Shown: positions 1 to 5,353 of the stretch, piece after piece | Position numbering within the stretch: the first letter of the stretch is position 1 | How the letters are laid out: every line of letters begins with the position of its first letter | Origin: an uncultured Paenibacillaceae bacterium | GTDB lineage: Bacteria; Bacillota; Bacilli; Paenibacillales; CALAME01 | Assembly: GCA_937983035.1 (NCBI GenBank) | Contig: CALKAN010000168.1 | Coordinates: forward strand, 1-8,371 | Reading direction: 5' to 3' | Length of the DNA: 8,371 nucleotides | Notes under the pieces: model-generated | Databases searched by the model: none | What the model was told of the DNA's origin: nothing | What the model saw: only the letters and a program-made list of their open reading frames with translations | Made by a program: the position numbers and the translations under genes

Positions 1-459
1 TTCATCCATGTCTGCAGGATGCGCATAGTTGTGGACGACGACAACTGCCTTTGTTTTGGCAGTAATTTTCGCTTCCATGTCTTTTGGGTCCAAACATAAC
101 GTTTGCGGATCGATGTCTGCGAGCACGACGGAAGCGCCAAGCGAAAGCGCGGGCAAAGCTGCCGCCCAATAAGAGATGCTGGCGCAAATAATTTCATCGC
201 CTACTCCGACTTTGCACCCGTACATTGCGCCGAGCAATGAATTCGTTCCGTTGTTGAAAGCAAGCGCATATTTCGTTCCATGCCATTGTGCCATTTCTTC
301 CTCGAACTTCAATGTAACGTCCGTGCCCGACATCGTTCCTGCACGCAGGACTTCTAACGCGGCTGCTTCATCTTCTTCCGTAATGATGGGCCATTTGAAC
401 AGACTCGGATCATGTTGTTGAACCGCTTTTTCGCCGCCCAACAATGCCAACCTCTCCAT
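1..459 (-). CDS. DegT/DnrJ/EryC1/StrS-family PLP aminotransferase, N-terminal part
   Basis: Reading the minus strand from the ATG at 459 gives 153 open codons to the window edge. The protein opens with LALLGGEKAV, then WPIITEEDE, and has the family signatures SGTDVTLKFEEEMA (44-57), NNGTNSL (69-75, PLP-phosphate loop), GVGDEII (85-91), SYWA (96-99, aromatic stacking on PLP), LADIDPQTL (113-121) and VVVVHNYAHPADMD (139-152). Members of this family transfer an amino group, usually from glutamate or glutamine, to a keto-sugar or keto-cyclitol in the cytoplasm. The Schiff-base lysine normally lies around residues 180-200 and so is outside the window. The start is supported by AAAGG-like sequence complementary to 471-477; the next ATG upstream (469) runs at once into a stop. 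It diverges from the HAD phosphatase gene. The family call is firm; the acceptor sugar cannot be told. Confidence 0.9.
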   Translation of the reverse strand, partial: MERLALLGGEKAVQQHDPSLFKWPIITEEDEAAALEVLRAGTMSGTDVTLKFEEEMAQWHGTKYALAFNNGTNSLLGAMYGCKVGVGDEIICASISYWAAALPALSLGASVVLADIDPQTLCLDPKDMEAKITAKTKAVVVVHNYAHPADMDE

Positions 460-515
460 TTTATTCCATTCCTTTCTGAAATATCATCATTCATTTTTAT
501 GAAATTGGCTGGTTT

Positions 516-544
516 GTTATGATCATACTCGAAATCAATGTCGA
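516..544 (-). promoter_or_regulatory. Possible sigma-A promoter for the aminotransferase gene
   Basis: On the minus strand TCGACA (544-539, five of six to the -35 consensus) is followed after 17 bases by CATAAC (521-516, four of six). Transcription would start near 509, about 50 bases before the ATG. A 10-bp palindrome TATGATCATA (518-527) overlaps the -10. This is only a consensus match in AT-rich DNA, so confidence is low. Confidence 0.35.
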
Positions 545-582
545 ATACGCGTCATTCATTTACTTTATTAGGACATTTTTTG

Positions 583-625
583 AACTCAATCTTTATTTCG
601 GCATAAATATAGTCAGCATTGAGTT
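583..625. repeat. Inverted repeat / stem-loop in the 409-bp divergent intergenic region
   Basis: AACTCAAT (583-590) is perfectly complementary to ATTGAGTT (618-625). Inside lies a second stem, TTTAT (592-596) with ATAAA (603-607), closing a TTCGGC loop. It sits in the gap 460-868 between the aminotransferase and phosphatase genes, which otherwise shows no credible coding sequence. Its role is unknown: it could be a leader structure of the minus-strand gene or a protein site. The arms are seen directly; folding is inferred. Confidence 0.45.
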
Positions 626-708
626 TTCATCATCATCATTTCGGCTTGAATATATGCTTCGTTGGATTTTAAGCAGCTTCAGCATGTTGTTTTGAACACA
701 AATGGCAC

Positions 709-740
709 TAAAGGCCGCAGCGTCCTTTAATTGTTGTTCT
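709..740 (+). other. Terminator-like hairpin of unknown partner
   Basis: TAAAGG (709-714) pairs with CCTTTA (724-729), with two further C-G pairs inside (716-717 with 721-722) and a loop of three. It is followed by a T-rich run ending near 740. No plus-strand gene precedes it, so it would have to end a small RNA or insulate the downstream promoter. The stem is short, so this is weakly supported. Confidence 0.25.
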
Positions 741-819
741 TTCATTCAGAAGCGAATGTCCATATATGCTGCAGGCAGGCCGAAAATGACGATGCTTTAC
801 TGGGCAAACAGATTGATTA

Positions 820-828
820 TGCTATAAT
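820..828 (+). promoter_or_regulatory. Extended -10 promoter of the HAD phosphatase gene
   Basis: A perfect TATAAT (823-828) is preceded by TGC (820-822), giving the extended -10 motif, which relaxes the need for a good -35. The best -35-like bases (TTTACT, 796-801) are too far upstream. Transcription would begin near 835, leaving a leader of roughly 34 bases before the ribosome site AGGAGG (859-864). No TGGT-N3-ACCA operator is present, so this gene may be outside the local regulon. Confidence 0.6.
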
Positions 829-868
829 AATAAGAAATTTTTATAATGGGGTCATAAGAGGAGGAACC

Positions 869-1639
869 ATGAGCAAATATCGTGTATTGGCAGTAGATTT
901 AGACGGCACTTTGTTAAATGACGAAAGCTTGATCGAAGAAAGCACAAAATATTGGATCAAAAAAGCAAGCGAAATGGGAGTTACAACCGTATTTTCAACA
1001 GGACGCGGCTTGCCGCGGGTCAAGCATTTCATGAATGAATTGCAGTTGAACGCGCCGATGGTGTTAGTCAATGGCGGAGAAGTATGGCGAGACTATGAAC
1101 GAGTGCATTCCCGTTATTTTTTAGATAATGAGCATGTTCGTCAGCTGCATCAGCTTGCCGTGGAACACGGCGCGCATTACTGGGGATATAATCTTGAAGC
1201 TATCGTCGGGCCGAAGTCATGGACGGATGAGATGTTTGAAGTGGATTGGCTGAAGTTTGGCATGAGCCATAAAGACGATGAGACGATGAGATATTTATGG
1301 AAGACGGTGGAAGAATGGGGCATCGTTGAAGTTACCGGGAAATCTCATCAAAGCATGGAAATCACAGTGAAAGGAATTACGAAAGAAAGCGGTTTGCGCG
1401 AAGTGTGCGAATTCATGGATATCAGCATGGATGAGATCATTGCTGTCGGAGACGGTCCGAACGATTATGAAATGATTAAAGCGGCCGGCCTGGGCGTGGC
1501 CATGGGAAACGCAGACGAAGAAATTAAGAAGGTTGCAGATGTCATTACAGATACGAACGTAAATGACGGCGTTGCCAAAGTCATTCAGCAGTATATATGC
1601 GGTTTGTCTCCGCAAGAGGTTGCGCAAAGCAGCAAATGA
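869..1639 (+). CDS. Cof-type HAD-superfamily phosphatase (subfamily IIB)
   Basis: A 256-residue cytoplasmic hydrolase with all four HAD motifs: DLDGT (nucleophile D10 and acid/base D12), STGR (43-46), the motif III lysine K172 in GITKESGL, and GDGPNDYEM with the Mg2+ ligands D195 and D199. The C2-type cap lies between about 85 and 165. VAMGNADEEIKKVADVIT (about 211-228) is the usual Cof C-terminal signature. Members dephosphorylate sugar phosphates, FMN, PLP and similar small phosphoesters, often with broad range, so the substrate cannot be set. The start at 869 is chosen because AGGAGG (859-864) lies four bases upstream; an in-frame ATG at 731 would add 46 residues with no ribosome site and would place the promoter inside the gene. 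It diverges from the aminotransferase and ends in its own terminator, so it is probably monocistronic. Confidence 0.93.
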   Translation: MSKYRVLAVDLDGTLLNDESLIEESTKYWIKKASEMGVTTVFSTGRGLPRVKHFMNELQLNAPMVLVNGGEVWRDYERVHSRYFLDNEHVRQLHQLAVEHGAHYWGYNLEAIVGPKSWTDEMFEVDWLKFGMSHKDDETMRYLWKTVEEWGIVEVTGKSHQSMEITVKGITKESGLREVCEFMDISMDEIIAVGDGPNDYEMIKAAGLGVAMGNADEEIKKVADVITDTNVNDGVAKVIQQYICGLSPQEVAQSSK

Positions 1640-1749
1640 ATCGGATGTGATTGGGCACCAATGCGAGCAATGTTAAACGAGTTGCAACGATTTATGCTGC
1701 GCAGGCGCAATGTGCAAGAAATCTTATGCCATTGATCTGTATGGATGAA

Positions 1750-1805
1750 GCCCGCAATCCGTGTTGCCTTCGTGTTAAATGCAGCGGATGCGGGCGTTTT
1801 GTTTT
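1750..1805 (+). terminator. Rho-independent terminator after the HAD phosphatase gene
   Basis: GCCCGCA (1750-1756) plus TCCG (1758-1761) pair with CGGA (1785-1788) plus TGCGGGC (1789-1795), leaving one bulged A. The stem is followed directly by the T-rich tail GTTTTGTTTT (1796-1805). It lies 110 bases beyond the stop codon. The rest of the 415-bp gap (1640-2054) holds only the lipoprotein promoter and leader. Confidence 0.75.
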
Positions 1806-1880
1806 GCTGATGAACACATTTGTCGCTGCGTCTCATTCCGCAGATTTTCACATTCAAGAAAGAACGTTGCGATAAAAATG

Positions 1881-1909
1881 TTGACAGCGTTTTCACGTCT
1901 ATTTATAAT
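1881..1909 (+). promoter_or_regulatory. Consensus sigma-A promoter of the solute-binding lipoprotein
   Basis: TTGACA (1881-1886) and TATAAT (1904-1909) are both perfect matches with an ideal 17-base spacer. Transcription should start near 1916, giving a long leader of about 140 bases. A promoter this strong would be near-constitutive unless repressed, which fits the cre element over its -35 and the GntR-type operator at its start point. Confidence 0.88.
1882..1895 (+). promoter_or_regulatory. cre site (CcpA catabolite-response element)
   Basis: TGACAGCGTTTTCA matches the degenerate cre consensus TGWNANCGNTNWCA at every fixed position. It overlaps the -35 hexamer and spacer of the lipoprotein promoter, where bound CcpA would block RNA polymerase. 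This predicts carbon catabolite repression of the transporter component. CcpA itself is not in the window. Confidence 0.65.
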
Positions 1910-1918
1910 AAACATCAT

Positions 1919-1931
1919 ATGGTATTACCAT
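1919..1931. promoter_or_regulatory. FadR/GntR-type operator 1
   Basis: ATGGTATTACCAT is a perfect palindrome (six-base arms around one central base) of the form TGGT-N3-ACCA, the operator shape of FadR-subfamily GntR regulators. It begins nine bases after the -10 hexamer, covering roughly +4 to +16 of the lipoprotein transcript, a typical repressor position. Two regulators of the right family are encoded 2 kb downstream. Confidence 0.78.
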
Positions 1932-1943
1932 TATACTAGTTTC

Positions 1944-1985
1944 ATGAGAAAAAGGAGGGGGTTGGACGGTTATTCGCTTTTATGA
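1944..1985 (+). other. Unexplained Shine-Dalgarno-like sequence in the lipoprotein leader
   Basis: AAAGGAGGGG (1951-1960) is a very strong ribosome-site sequence about 95 bases before the lipoprotein start, with no well-placed start codon after it: the TTG at 1962 is too close and the ATG at 1982 too far. A 13-codon reading frame beginning at the ATG at 1944 (MRKRRGLDGYSLL) spans it but lacks its own ribosome site. It may be a decayed leader gene, a standby ribosome site, or chance. Confidence 0.2.
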
Positions 1986-2054
1986 AATTCAGCCATTGCT
2001 TTCCGATCGCGATAAAGAGAATGAAAAGAGAAAATTGCGTGGGAGGAGATTCAA

Positions 2055-3422
2055 GTGAAAAAATATGTTTTGCTGCTCATCACGATCGTGCTGTGCTTGA
2101 CAGTTGCTGCTTGCGGCAGCGAGGAGGAAAGTGCGGTCAATCGTGAGCAGGAACAAGTTCAAGGGCAAGGACCAGGACAGGAGGTTGCGCAGAAGCAGCC
2201 GGAGAATGAACAAGATTCGAAGCAGCAACTGATCGACGAAGCGGTCAATGCCCCGGCAGAGATTACAATCGCTTATCCTTTTGCCAGTGAAGAGTTGTAT
2301 GAAGGACGGTTTGGCGAACAAATCAAACAAAAATTTCCTCATTATACGATTCACTTCTTAGAAACGAGCACGAATGCTGATAACCAACTGGCTGATATTT
2401 TAGCAACGCGGCCCGTCATAGACATCATTTTCAATTCATATGGTTCCATTTATGATAATTTGTTCAACTTAGGCTTGAATGCGGACATGAGTGATTTAAT
2501 TACGAAATACCAATACGATCTTCAACAGTTTCAGCCTTCTTTGTTGGATTTGATTAACGAGATGGGCGGCGGAGAAATATTCGGATTGCCTTGGCTTACC
2601 GGCGGATTCGTATTTTTGTACAATAAAGACATTTTCGATCAATTCGGCGTAGATTATCCTTCGGACGGCATGACATGGGATGAAGTGCATGAGCTTGCCC
2701 GCACGATGACGCGCACGGCAGATGGTGTAAACTACTACGGATTAACGATGCAGCATGAACATCTTGTTGGAAGAAATCAGCTCGGCGCTCATTTCTTTGA
2801 TCCTGAGACGAACGAAGCTGCGATGACGAGCGATCTTTTTCGAAAAGTCGTGCAAAATTTAGCTCGTTTTTATGATATTCCCGGCAATGAGCTTCATCCG
2901 TCGATCACGGCGAACAATCTGTTCCAAGTCGAGCAAGTGGCAGCGATGTTTATTGGCACGGACGGACATATACAGATTACGGCCAAAGCTTTGACGAATT
3001 GGGACATCGCTGAATTCCCCGTATTTTCTGATATGCCCGGCGTTGGGTTCGCTCCATTTCCGGAGTTTGTGAACATGACAAGTTTAAGCGGAAATCGGGA
3101 TGCAGCATTTCAAGTATTAACTTATATCGTTTCGGAAGAGCAGCAGCAATGGAGAGCGAGCAATTTAGGTTTTGTTCCCACTTTAAAAGATACGGATAAA
3201 ATTATGGAAAATTACGGAACGACGATACCAGGACTGGAGGACAAAAACTTGAAAGCCATCATTCCTAAACAGTACGCTAATTTGCAAGCGACGCCTTTTT
3301 ATTCCATTGGACTTTCTGAGATGGGACAGCTGTTTAGAGAGTATGTGGGAGGCAAAGACTTAAACACAGCGCTCAGAGAGCGAGCCAATCAAAAAGTGCA
3401 AGAAAAATTAGCCGCTCAGTAA
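2055..3422 (+). CDS. Extracellular solute-binding lipoprotein, family 1 (ABC importer component)
   Basis: A 455-residue secreted lipoprotein that would capture a ligand outside the membrane for an ABC importer. It has a lysine-containing start (MKKY), a hydrophobic stretch (5-19) and the lipobox VAAC with the lipidated cysteine at C20. A linker rich in Gln and Glu follows to about residue 60. The SBP fold begins at ITIAYPF. Family-1 hallmarks include the YNKDIFDQFGVDYP segment from Y189 and MTWDEVHELA (206-215), as in carbohydrate-binding members. The GTG start at 2055 is set by GGGAGGAG (2041-2048), six bases upstream. No permease or ATPase gene adjoins it, so it is an orphan here. Its promoter carries a cre site and a GntR-type operator, implying induction by a ligand-derived signal. 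The ligand is unknown; a sugar or sugar derivative is most likely by family. Confidence 0.9.
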   Translation: MKKYVLLLITIVLCLTVAACGSEEESAVNREQEQVQGQGPGQEVAQKQPENEQDSKQQLIDEAVNAPAEITIAYPFASEELYEGRFGEQIKQKFPHYTIHFLETSTNADNQLADILATRPVIDIIFNSYGSIYDNLFNLGLNADMSDLITKYQYDLQQFQPSLLDLINEMGGGEIFGLPWLTGGFVFLYNKDIFDQFGVDYPSDGMTWDEVHELARTMTRTADGVNYYGLTMQHEHLVGRNQLGAHFFDPETNEAAMTSDLFRKVVQNLARFYDIPGNELHPSITANNLFQVEQVAAMFIGTDGHIQITAKALTNWDIAEFPVFSDMPGVGFAPFPEFVNMTSLSGNRDAAFQVLTYIVSEEQQQWRASNLGFVPTLKDTDKIMENYGTTIPGLEDKNLKAIIPKQYANLQATPFYSIGLSEMGQLFREYVGGKDLNTALRERANQKVQEKLAAQ

Positions 3423-3498
3423 TGCGATGACGCTTAGCAATTCGCTGTATAATTGTGCAAATGCAGAGCTTGTTCTCAGCATCGATCGGTGAAGCCGC

Positions 3499-3527
3499 TT
3501 GATATTGTGGTATTACCATCATATGAT
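3499..3527 (+). promoter_or_regulatory. Operator-controlled promoter between convergent genes
   Basis: TTGATA (3499-3504, five of six to consensus) and TATGAT (3522-3527, five of six) have an ideal 17-base spacer that contains operator 2. Transcription would begin near 3534 and run toward, and antisense to, the 3' end of gntR1. No convincing gene follows on this strand, so the product would be a small or antisense RNA, or the promoter is a relic. Confidence 0.5.
3508..3518. promoter_or_regulatory. FadR/GntR-type operator 2
   Basis: TGGTATTACCA is a perfect palindrome identical over 12 bases (TGGTATTACCAT) to operator 1. It lies exactly between the -35 and -10 hexamers of the promoter at 3499-3527, where a bound repressor would exclude RNA polymerase. 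This placement argues that it is a working site and not chance. Confidence 0.7.
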
Positions 3528-3675
3528 GCTGGTCAGCAGGGAAAGCCGCTGGCCGCCGGAACGGTTCCAAGTCCGCTGGGTGCAATATTTAATAGCGCTG
3601 GGAGCGGTTGCAGCGGCAACACGCCCCGTGTGACAGAAGTCAAGCTCATTTATGAACAATTGGAAGAAGAGATGA

Positions 3676-4302
3676 TTAGTCAGCCATGCCCAGATGTTGT
3701 TTCAACCGCCGTTTGGCCAGTTCGCGGTCGCCTGATTGAAGCGCGGCGATGTATGCTTCGTGTTCAGCAGTAATCTGCTCATAAGTTTTGGCAGCGTCAT
3801 GTCCGCTTGGAAAGTTGGCGATGAACGGTTCGCACATTTTCACGTAGGCTTCATTTTGCAATGCGCCGATAATCCGCATATGGAACCGTTCATCTTCGCC
3901 CTTGCTGGACAGTTGGATCGCCTCGAGAAAGTGAGGATTGGACGAATCCCCATTCCATTGATCAATGGCTGCCGCCTCGAGCATATAACGAATTTCCAGC
4001 ATGTCCGCCGCGTCGTCCTTGTTCATTTGCAGTGCGAAGCGCAAATTTTCTGTCATCGGCTGAAAAAAGTGATCAGACACATAGGAGCCTTCTCCGTGCC
4101 GGATTTCCAAGATGCCGATGCTTTCAAGCGCATGCAGCGCTTCCCGCAAAATCGTGCGGCTGATATTCATCATTTGGCATAAATCTCGTTCCGAAGGAAG
4201 TCGGTCGCCCGGAGAAAGTCCGTTGTTCAAAATATATTGTTTAATGCTTTCAACGACCATTTTGCTCAATGTATATCGTTCTGTTTTATCTATCGGTTTC
4301 AT
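3676..4302 (-). CDS. GntR-family regulator, FadR/FCD subfamily (gntR1)
   Basis: A 208-residue cytoplasmic transcription factor. The winged helix-turn-helix spans about 10-75: LPSERDL (35-41), recognition helix SRTILREAL (48-56), wing HGEGSYV (69-75). R39, S48, R49, T50 and R53 align with FadR operator-contact residues. The FCD effector domain keeps the metal ligands D137, H141, H181 and H203, so it probably binds a carboxylate through a metal. The start at 4302 is chosen because AGGATGG (4315-4309) lies six bases upstream; in-frame ATGs at 4350 and 4308 have no ribosome site or one too close. It is divergent from and paralogous to gntR2, sharing about half of the HTH residues. Compared with gntR2, about 12 residues are missing between the first FCD helix and D137, so the effector domain is compact. 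An operator on its promoter suggests autoregulation. Confidence 0.92.
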   Translation of the reverse strand: MKPIDKTERYTLSKMVVESIKQYILNNGLSPGDRLPSERDLCQMMNISRTILREALHALESIGILEIRHGEGSYVSDHFFQPMTENLRFALQMNKDDAADMLEIRYMLEAAAIDQWNGDSSNPHFLEAIQLSSKGEDERFHMRIIGALQNEAYVKMCEPFIANFPSGHDAAKTYEQITAEHEAYIAALQSGDRELAKRRLKQHLGMAD

Positions 4303-4354
4303 TATCATCCATCCTAGCGCAGCAACAGCTGTTATTGCAGCAGTTTTCATTTAA

Positions 4355-4383
4355 TTGACAACATTGTTCAGAATGATTACGAT
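4355..4383 (+). promoter_or_regulatory. Probable sigma-A promoter of gntR2
   Basis: A perfect TTGACA (4355-4360) is followed after 17 bases by TACGAT (4378-4383, four of six). Transcription would begin near 4390. Operator 3 then lies at about +14 to +24, where a bound repressor would act as a roadblock. Confidence 0.55.
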
Positions 4384-4387
4384 TATT

Positions 4388-4416
4388 ATATTAGCATTAG
4401 GCTGGTCATACCACAA
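4388..4416 (-). promoter_or_regulatory. Probable promoter of gntR1
   Basis: On the minus strand TTGTGG (4416-4411) and TAATAT (4393-4388) are 17 bases apart, and TGC directly precedes the -10, giving an extended -10. Operator 3 covers the inner part of the -35 and the adjacent spacer, so binding should repress gntR1. A TATAAT at 4390-4385 on the same strand is an alternative -10 with a poor spacing. Confidence 0.5.
4403..4413. promoter_or_regulatory. FadR/GntR-type operator 3, shared by the divergent regulator genes
   Basis: TGGTCATACCA has four-base palindromic arms around CAT, the TGGT-N3-ACCA form. It lies in the 144-bp gap between the two regulator starts, overlapping the gntR1 promoter and lying just downstream of the gntR2 start point. 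Its 11 bases are identical to those of operator 4. One bound dimer could control both genes. Confidence 0.75.
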
Positions 4417-4446
4417 GCGAGCAACGAAGAAAGAGGTTATAGATCG

Positions 4447-5130
4447 ATGCTGTGCATACCAGAAAGAAACAATTTATCTCGCATTGTCAGCGATCGCATT
4501 AAGCAATACATTGTAGACAACAACTTGACAGCCGGCAGCAAGCTCCCATCTGAAAAACAGTTTACCGAGATGCTCGATGTCAGCCGCACGGTCGTTCGCG
4601 AAGCGCTGAAATCGTTGGAAACGTTGGGCATTCTAAAAATTAAATCCGGTGACGGCATTTATGTGGACGAAGTGTCGCTCCGGCCGGTGATCGATCAAGT
4701 TTCTTTTCATTGGAGAGACGATAAAAAAAGAATGAAAGAGTTGCTGGCGACGCGGCGCGTGCTGGAACTGGGCGCCATTGAGATGGCAATCGAACAGTAT
4801 AACTTGGAGATTATTGAACAGATGGAGCTTTGCAATGAACGAATGGAAGAAAAGATGTTGAGGAAACAATCGTCGATTGAGGAAGACATCGCTTTCCATC
4901 GCTTATTGTTTAAAGCAACGGAGAATGATACGTATTACGAGCTGAGCGAAGTAGTGATCGATTTCTTTAATGCGATTCGCCAAGTGCATTTAAGCAAGGC
5001 GGATGCGCTGCGGCAATCGCTTGAAGAGCATCGCAGCGTCGTGCGTTACATTCGGGAGAAGAATGCTGCCAAAGCAAAGGAAGAGATGGAGAAGCATCTG
5101 CAGCCGCTGAAGCATTATATTCAACATTAA
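4447..5130 (+). CDS. GntR-family regulator, FadR/FCD subfamily (gntR2)
   Basis: A 227-residue cytoplasmic transcription factor of the usual FCD-GntR length. The winged HTH spans about 10-73: LPSEKQF (33-39), recognition helix SRTVVREAL (46-54), wing SGDGIYV (67-73). K37 replaces the arginine found in gntR1 and FadR at an operator-contact position; S46, R47, T48 and R51 are kept. The helical FCD domain starts near 95 and carries the metal ligands D147, H151, H195 and H217. FCD proteins usually release DNA on binding a small carboxylate, often an intermediate of the pathway they control. The ATG at 4447 has AAGAGG (4431-4436) ten bases upstream. Operators with the CAT centre flank the gene on both sides, so it is likely self-controlled. 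It is the nearest regulator to the enzyme operon, which starts 223 bases after its stop. Confidence 0.93.
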   Translation: MLCIPERNNLSRIVSDRIKQYIVDNNLTAGSKLPSEKQFTEMLDVSRTVVREALKSLETLGILKIKSGDGIYVDEVSLRPVIDQVSFHWRDDKKRMKELLATRRVLELGAIEMAIEQYNLEIIEQMELCNERMEEKMLRKQSSIEEDIAFHRLLFKATENDTYYELSEVVIDFFNAIRQVHLSKADALRQSLEEHRSVVRYIREKNAAKAKEEMEKHLQPLKHYIQH

Positions 5131-5151
5131 GGAGCGGCCGCTTCCTCACTT

Positions 5152-5164
5152 ATGGTCATACCAT
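5152..5164. promoter_or_regulatory. FadR/GntR-type operator 4, upstream of the enzyme operon
   Basis: ATGGTCATACCAT has five-base palindromic arms around CAT and shares 11 bases with operator 3. It lies 21 bases after the gntR2 stop and about 190 bases before the first enzyme gene. No convincing promoter overlaps it. Weak promoter-like pairs lie downstream (TTGACC at 5209 without a good -10; TTGGAG at 5288 with TATAAA at 5313, spacer 19). It is the best candidate control site for the enzyme operon. Confidence 0.72.
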
Positions 5165-5172
5165 CTTATCTC

Positions 5173-5188
5173 TATGCAATCATGCATA
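5173..5188. repeat. Perfect 16-bp inverted repeat next to operator 4
   Basis: TATGCA (5173-5178) and TGCATA (5183-5188) are perfect inverted arms around ATCA. It starts nine bases after operator 4, about one helical turn away, in the 223-bp gap before the enzyme operon. It does not match the GntR operator and has no T tail, so a second regulator site is more likely than a terminator. Confidence 0.45.
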
Positions 5189-5353
5189 TTTTAAAATGGC
5201 AGAAAATATTGACCTTGAAATTCGGTCGATTAATCAATTGTTTGAAAATGTTGGGTGCTCTTAAATCAATCAGATTTTCTAAAAAGATTGGAGTCATAAA
5301 AGACTGGATATTTATAAAAGAGTAGATTGTCATAACGATTGGGAGAGAAGATT

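Larger units (their letters stand above)
3423..3675. other. Non-coding stretch between convergent genes, with operator, promoter and stem-loop
   Basis: This 253-bp gap separates the ends of the lipoprotein and gntR1 genes. It contains a likely promoter (3499-3527), operator 2, a 12-bp palindrome CATCATATGATG (3517-3528) and a stem-loop at 3600-3627. In the stem-loop GGG, GCG and GTTGC pair with GCAAC, CGC and CCC, with single bulged A residues at 3603 and 3621. Reading frames across it lack ribosome sites; one, from the ATG at 3523, gives about 37 residues with a hydrophobic end (VQYLIALGAVAAA) and may be a gene remnant. No T-tract terminator is seen on either strand. Confidence 0.45.

Noticed and set aside
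731..868. Upstream N-terminal extension of the HAD phosphatase to an ATG at 731
   Set aside because: No ribosome site, no HAD-family homology in the added residues, and the extended -10 promoter would be inside the gene; AGGAGG before 869 is decisive.
1651..1875. Reading frame of 74 codons after the HAD gene
   Set aside because: No ribosome site, contains the terminator hairpin, and cysteine-rich composition looks like random translation.
1916..2054. Riboswitch or T-box in the lipoprotein leader
   Set aside because: I see no conserved riboswitch or T-box core and no terminator/antiterminator pair in the leader of about 140 bases.
3453..3773. 106-codon plus-strand frame spanning the convergent gap
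   Set aside because: No ribosome site, overlaps the gntR1 3' end, and has no family resemblance; kept only as a possible remnant or non-coding RNA region.
3736..4182. 148-codon plus-strand frame antisense to gntR1
   Set aside because: It is the complement of conserved GntR coding sequence, with no ribosome site and no recognisable domain.
4355..4370. TGACAACATTGTTCA at the gntR2 promoter as a second cre site
   Set aside because: It lacks the central CG required by the cre consensus and is only partly palindromic.
5131..5146. GC-rich palindrome after gntR2 (contains GCGGCCGC) as a terminator
   Set aside because: The palindrome has no loop bases for a stable hairpin and no T-run follows.
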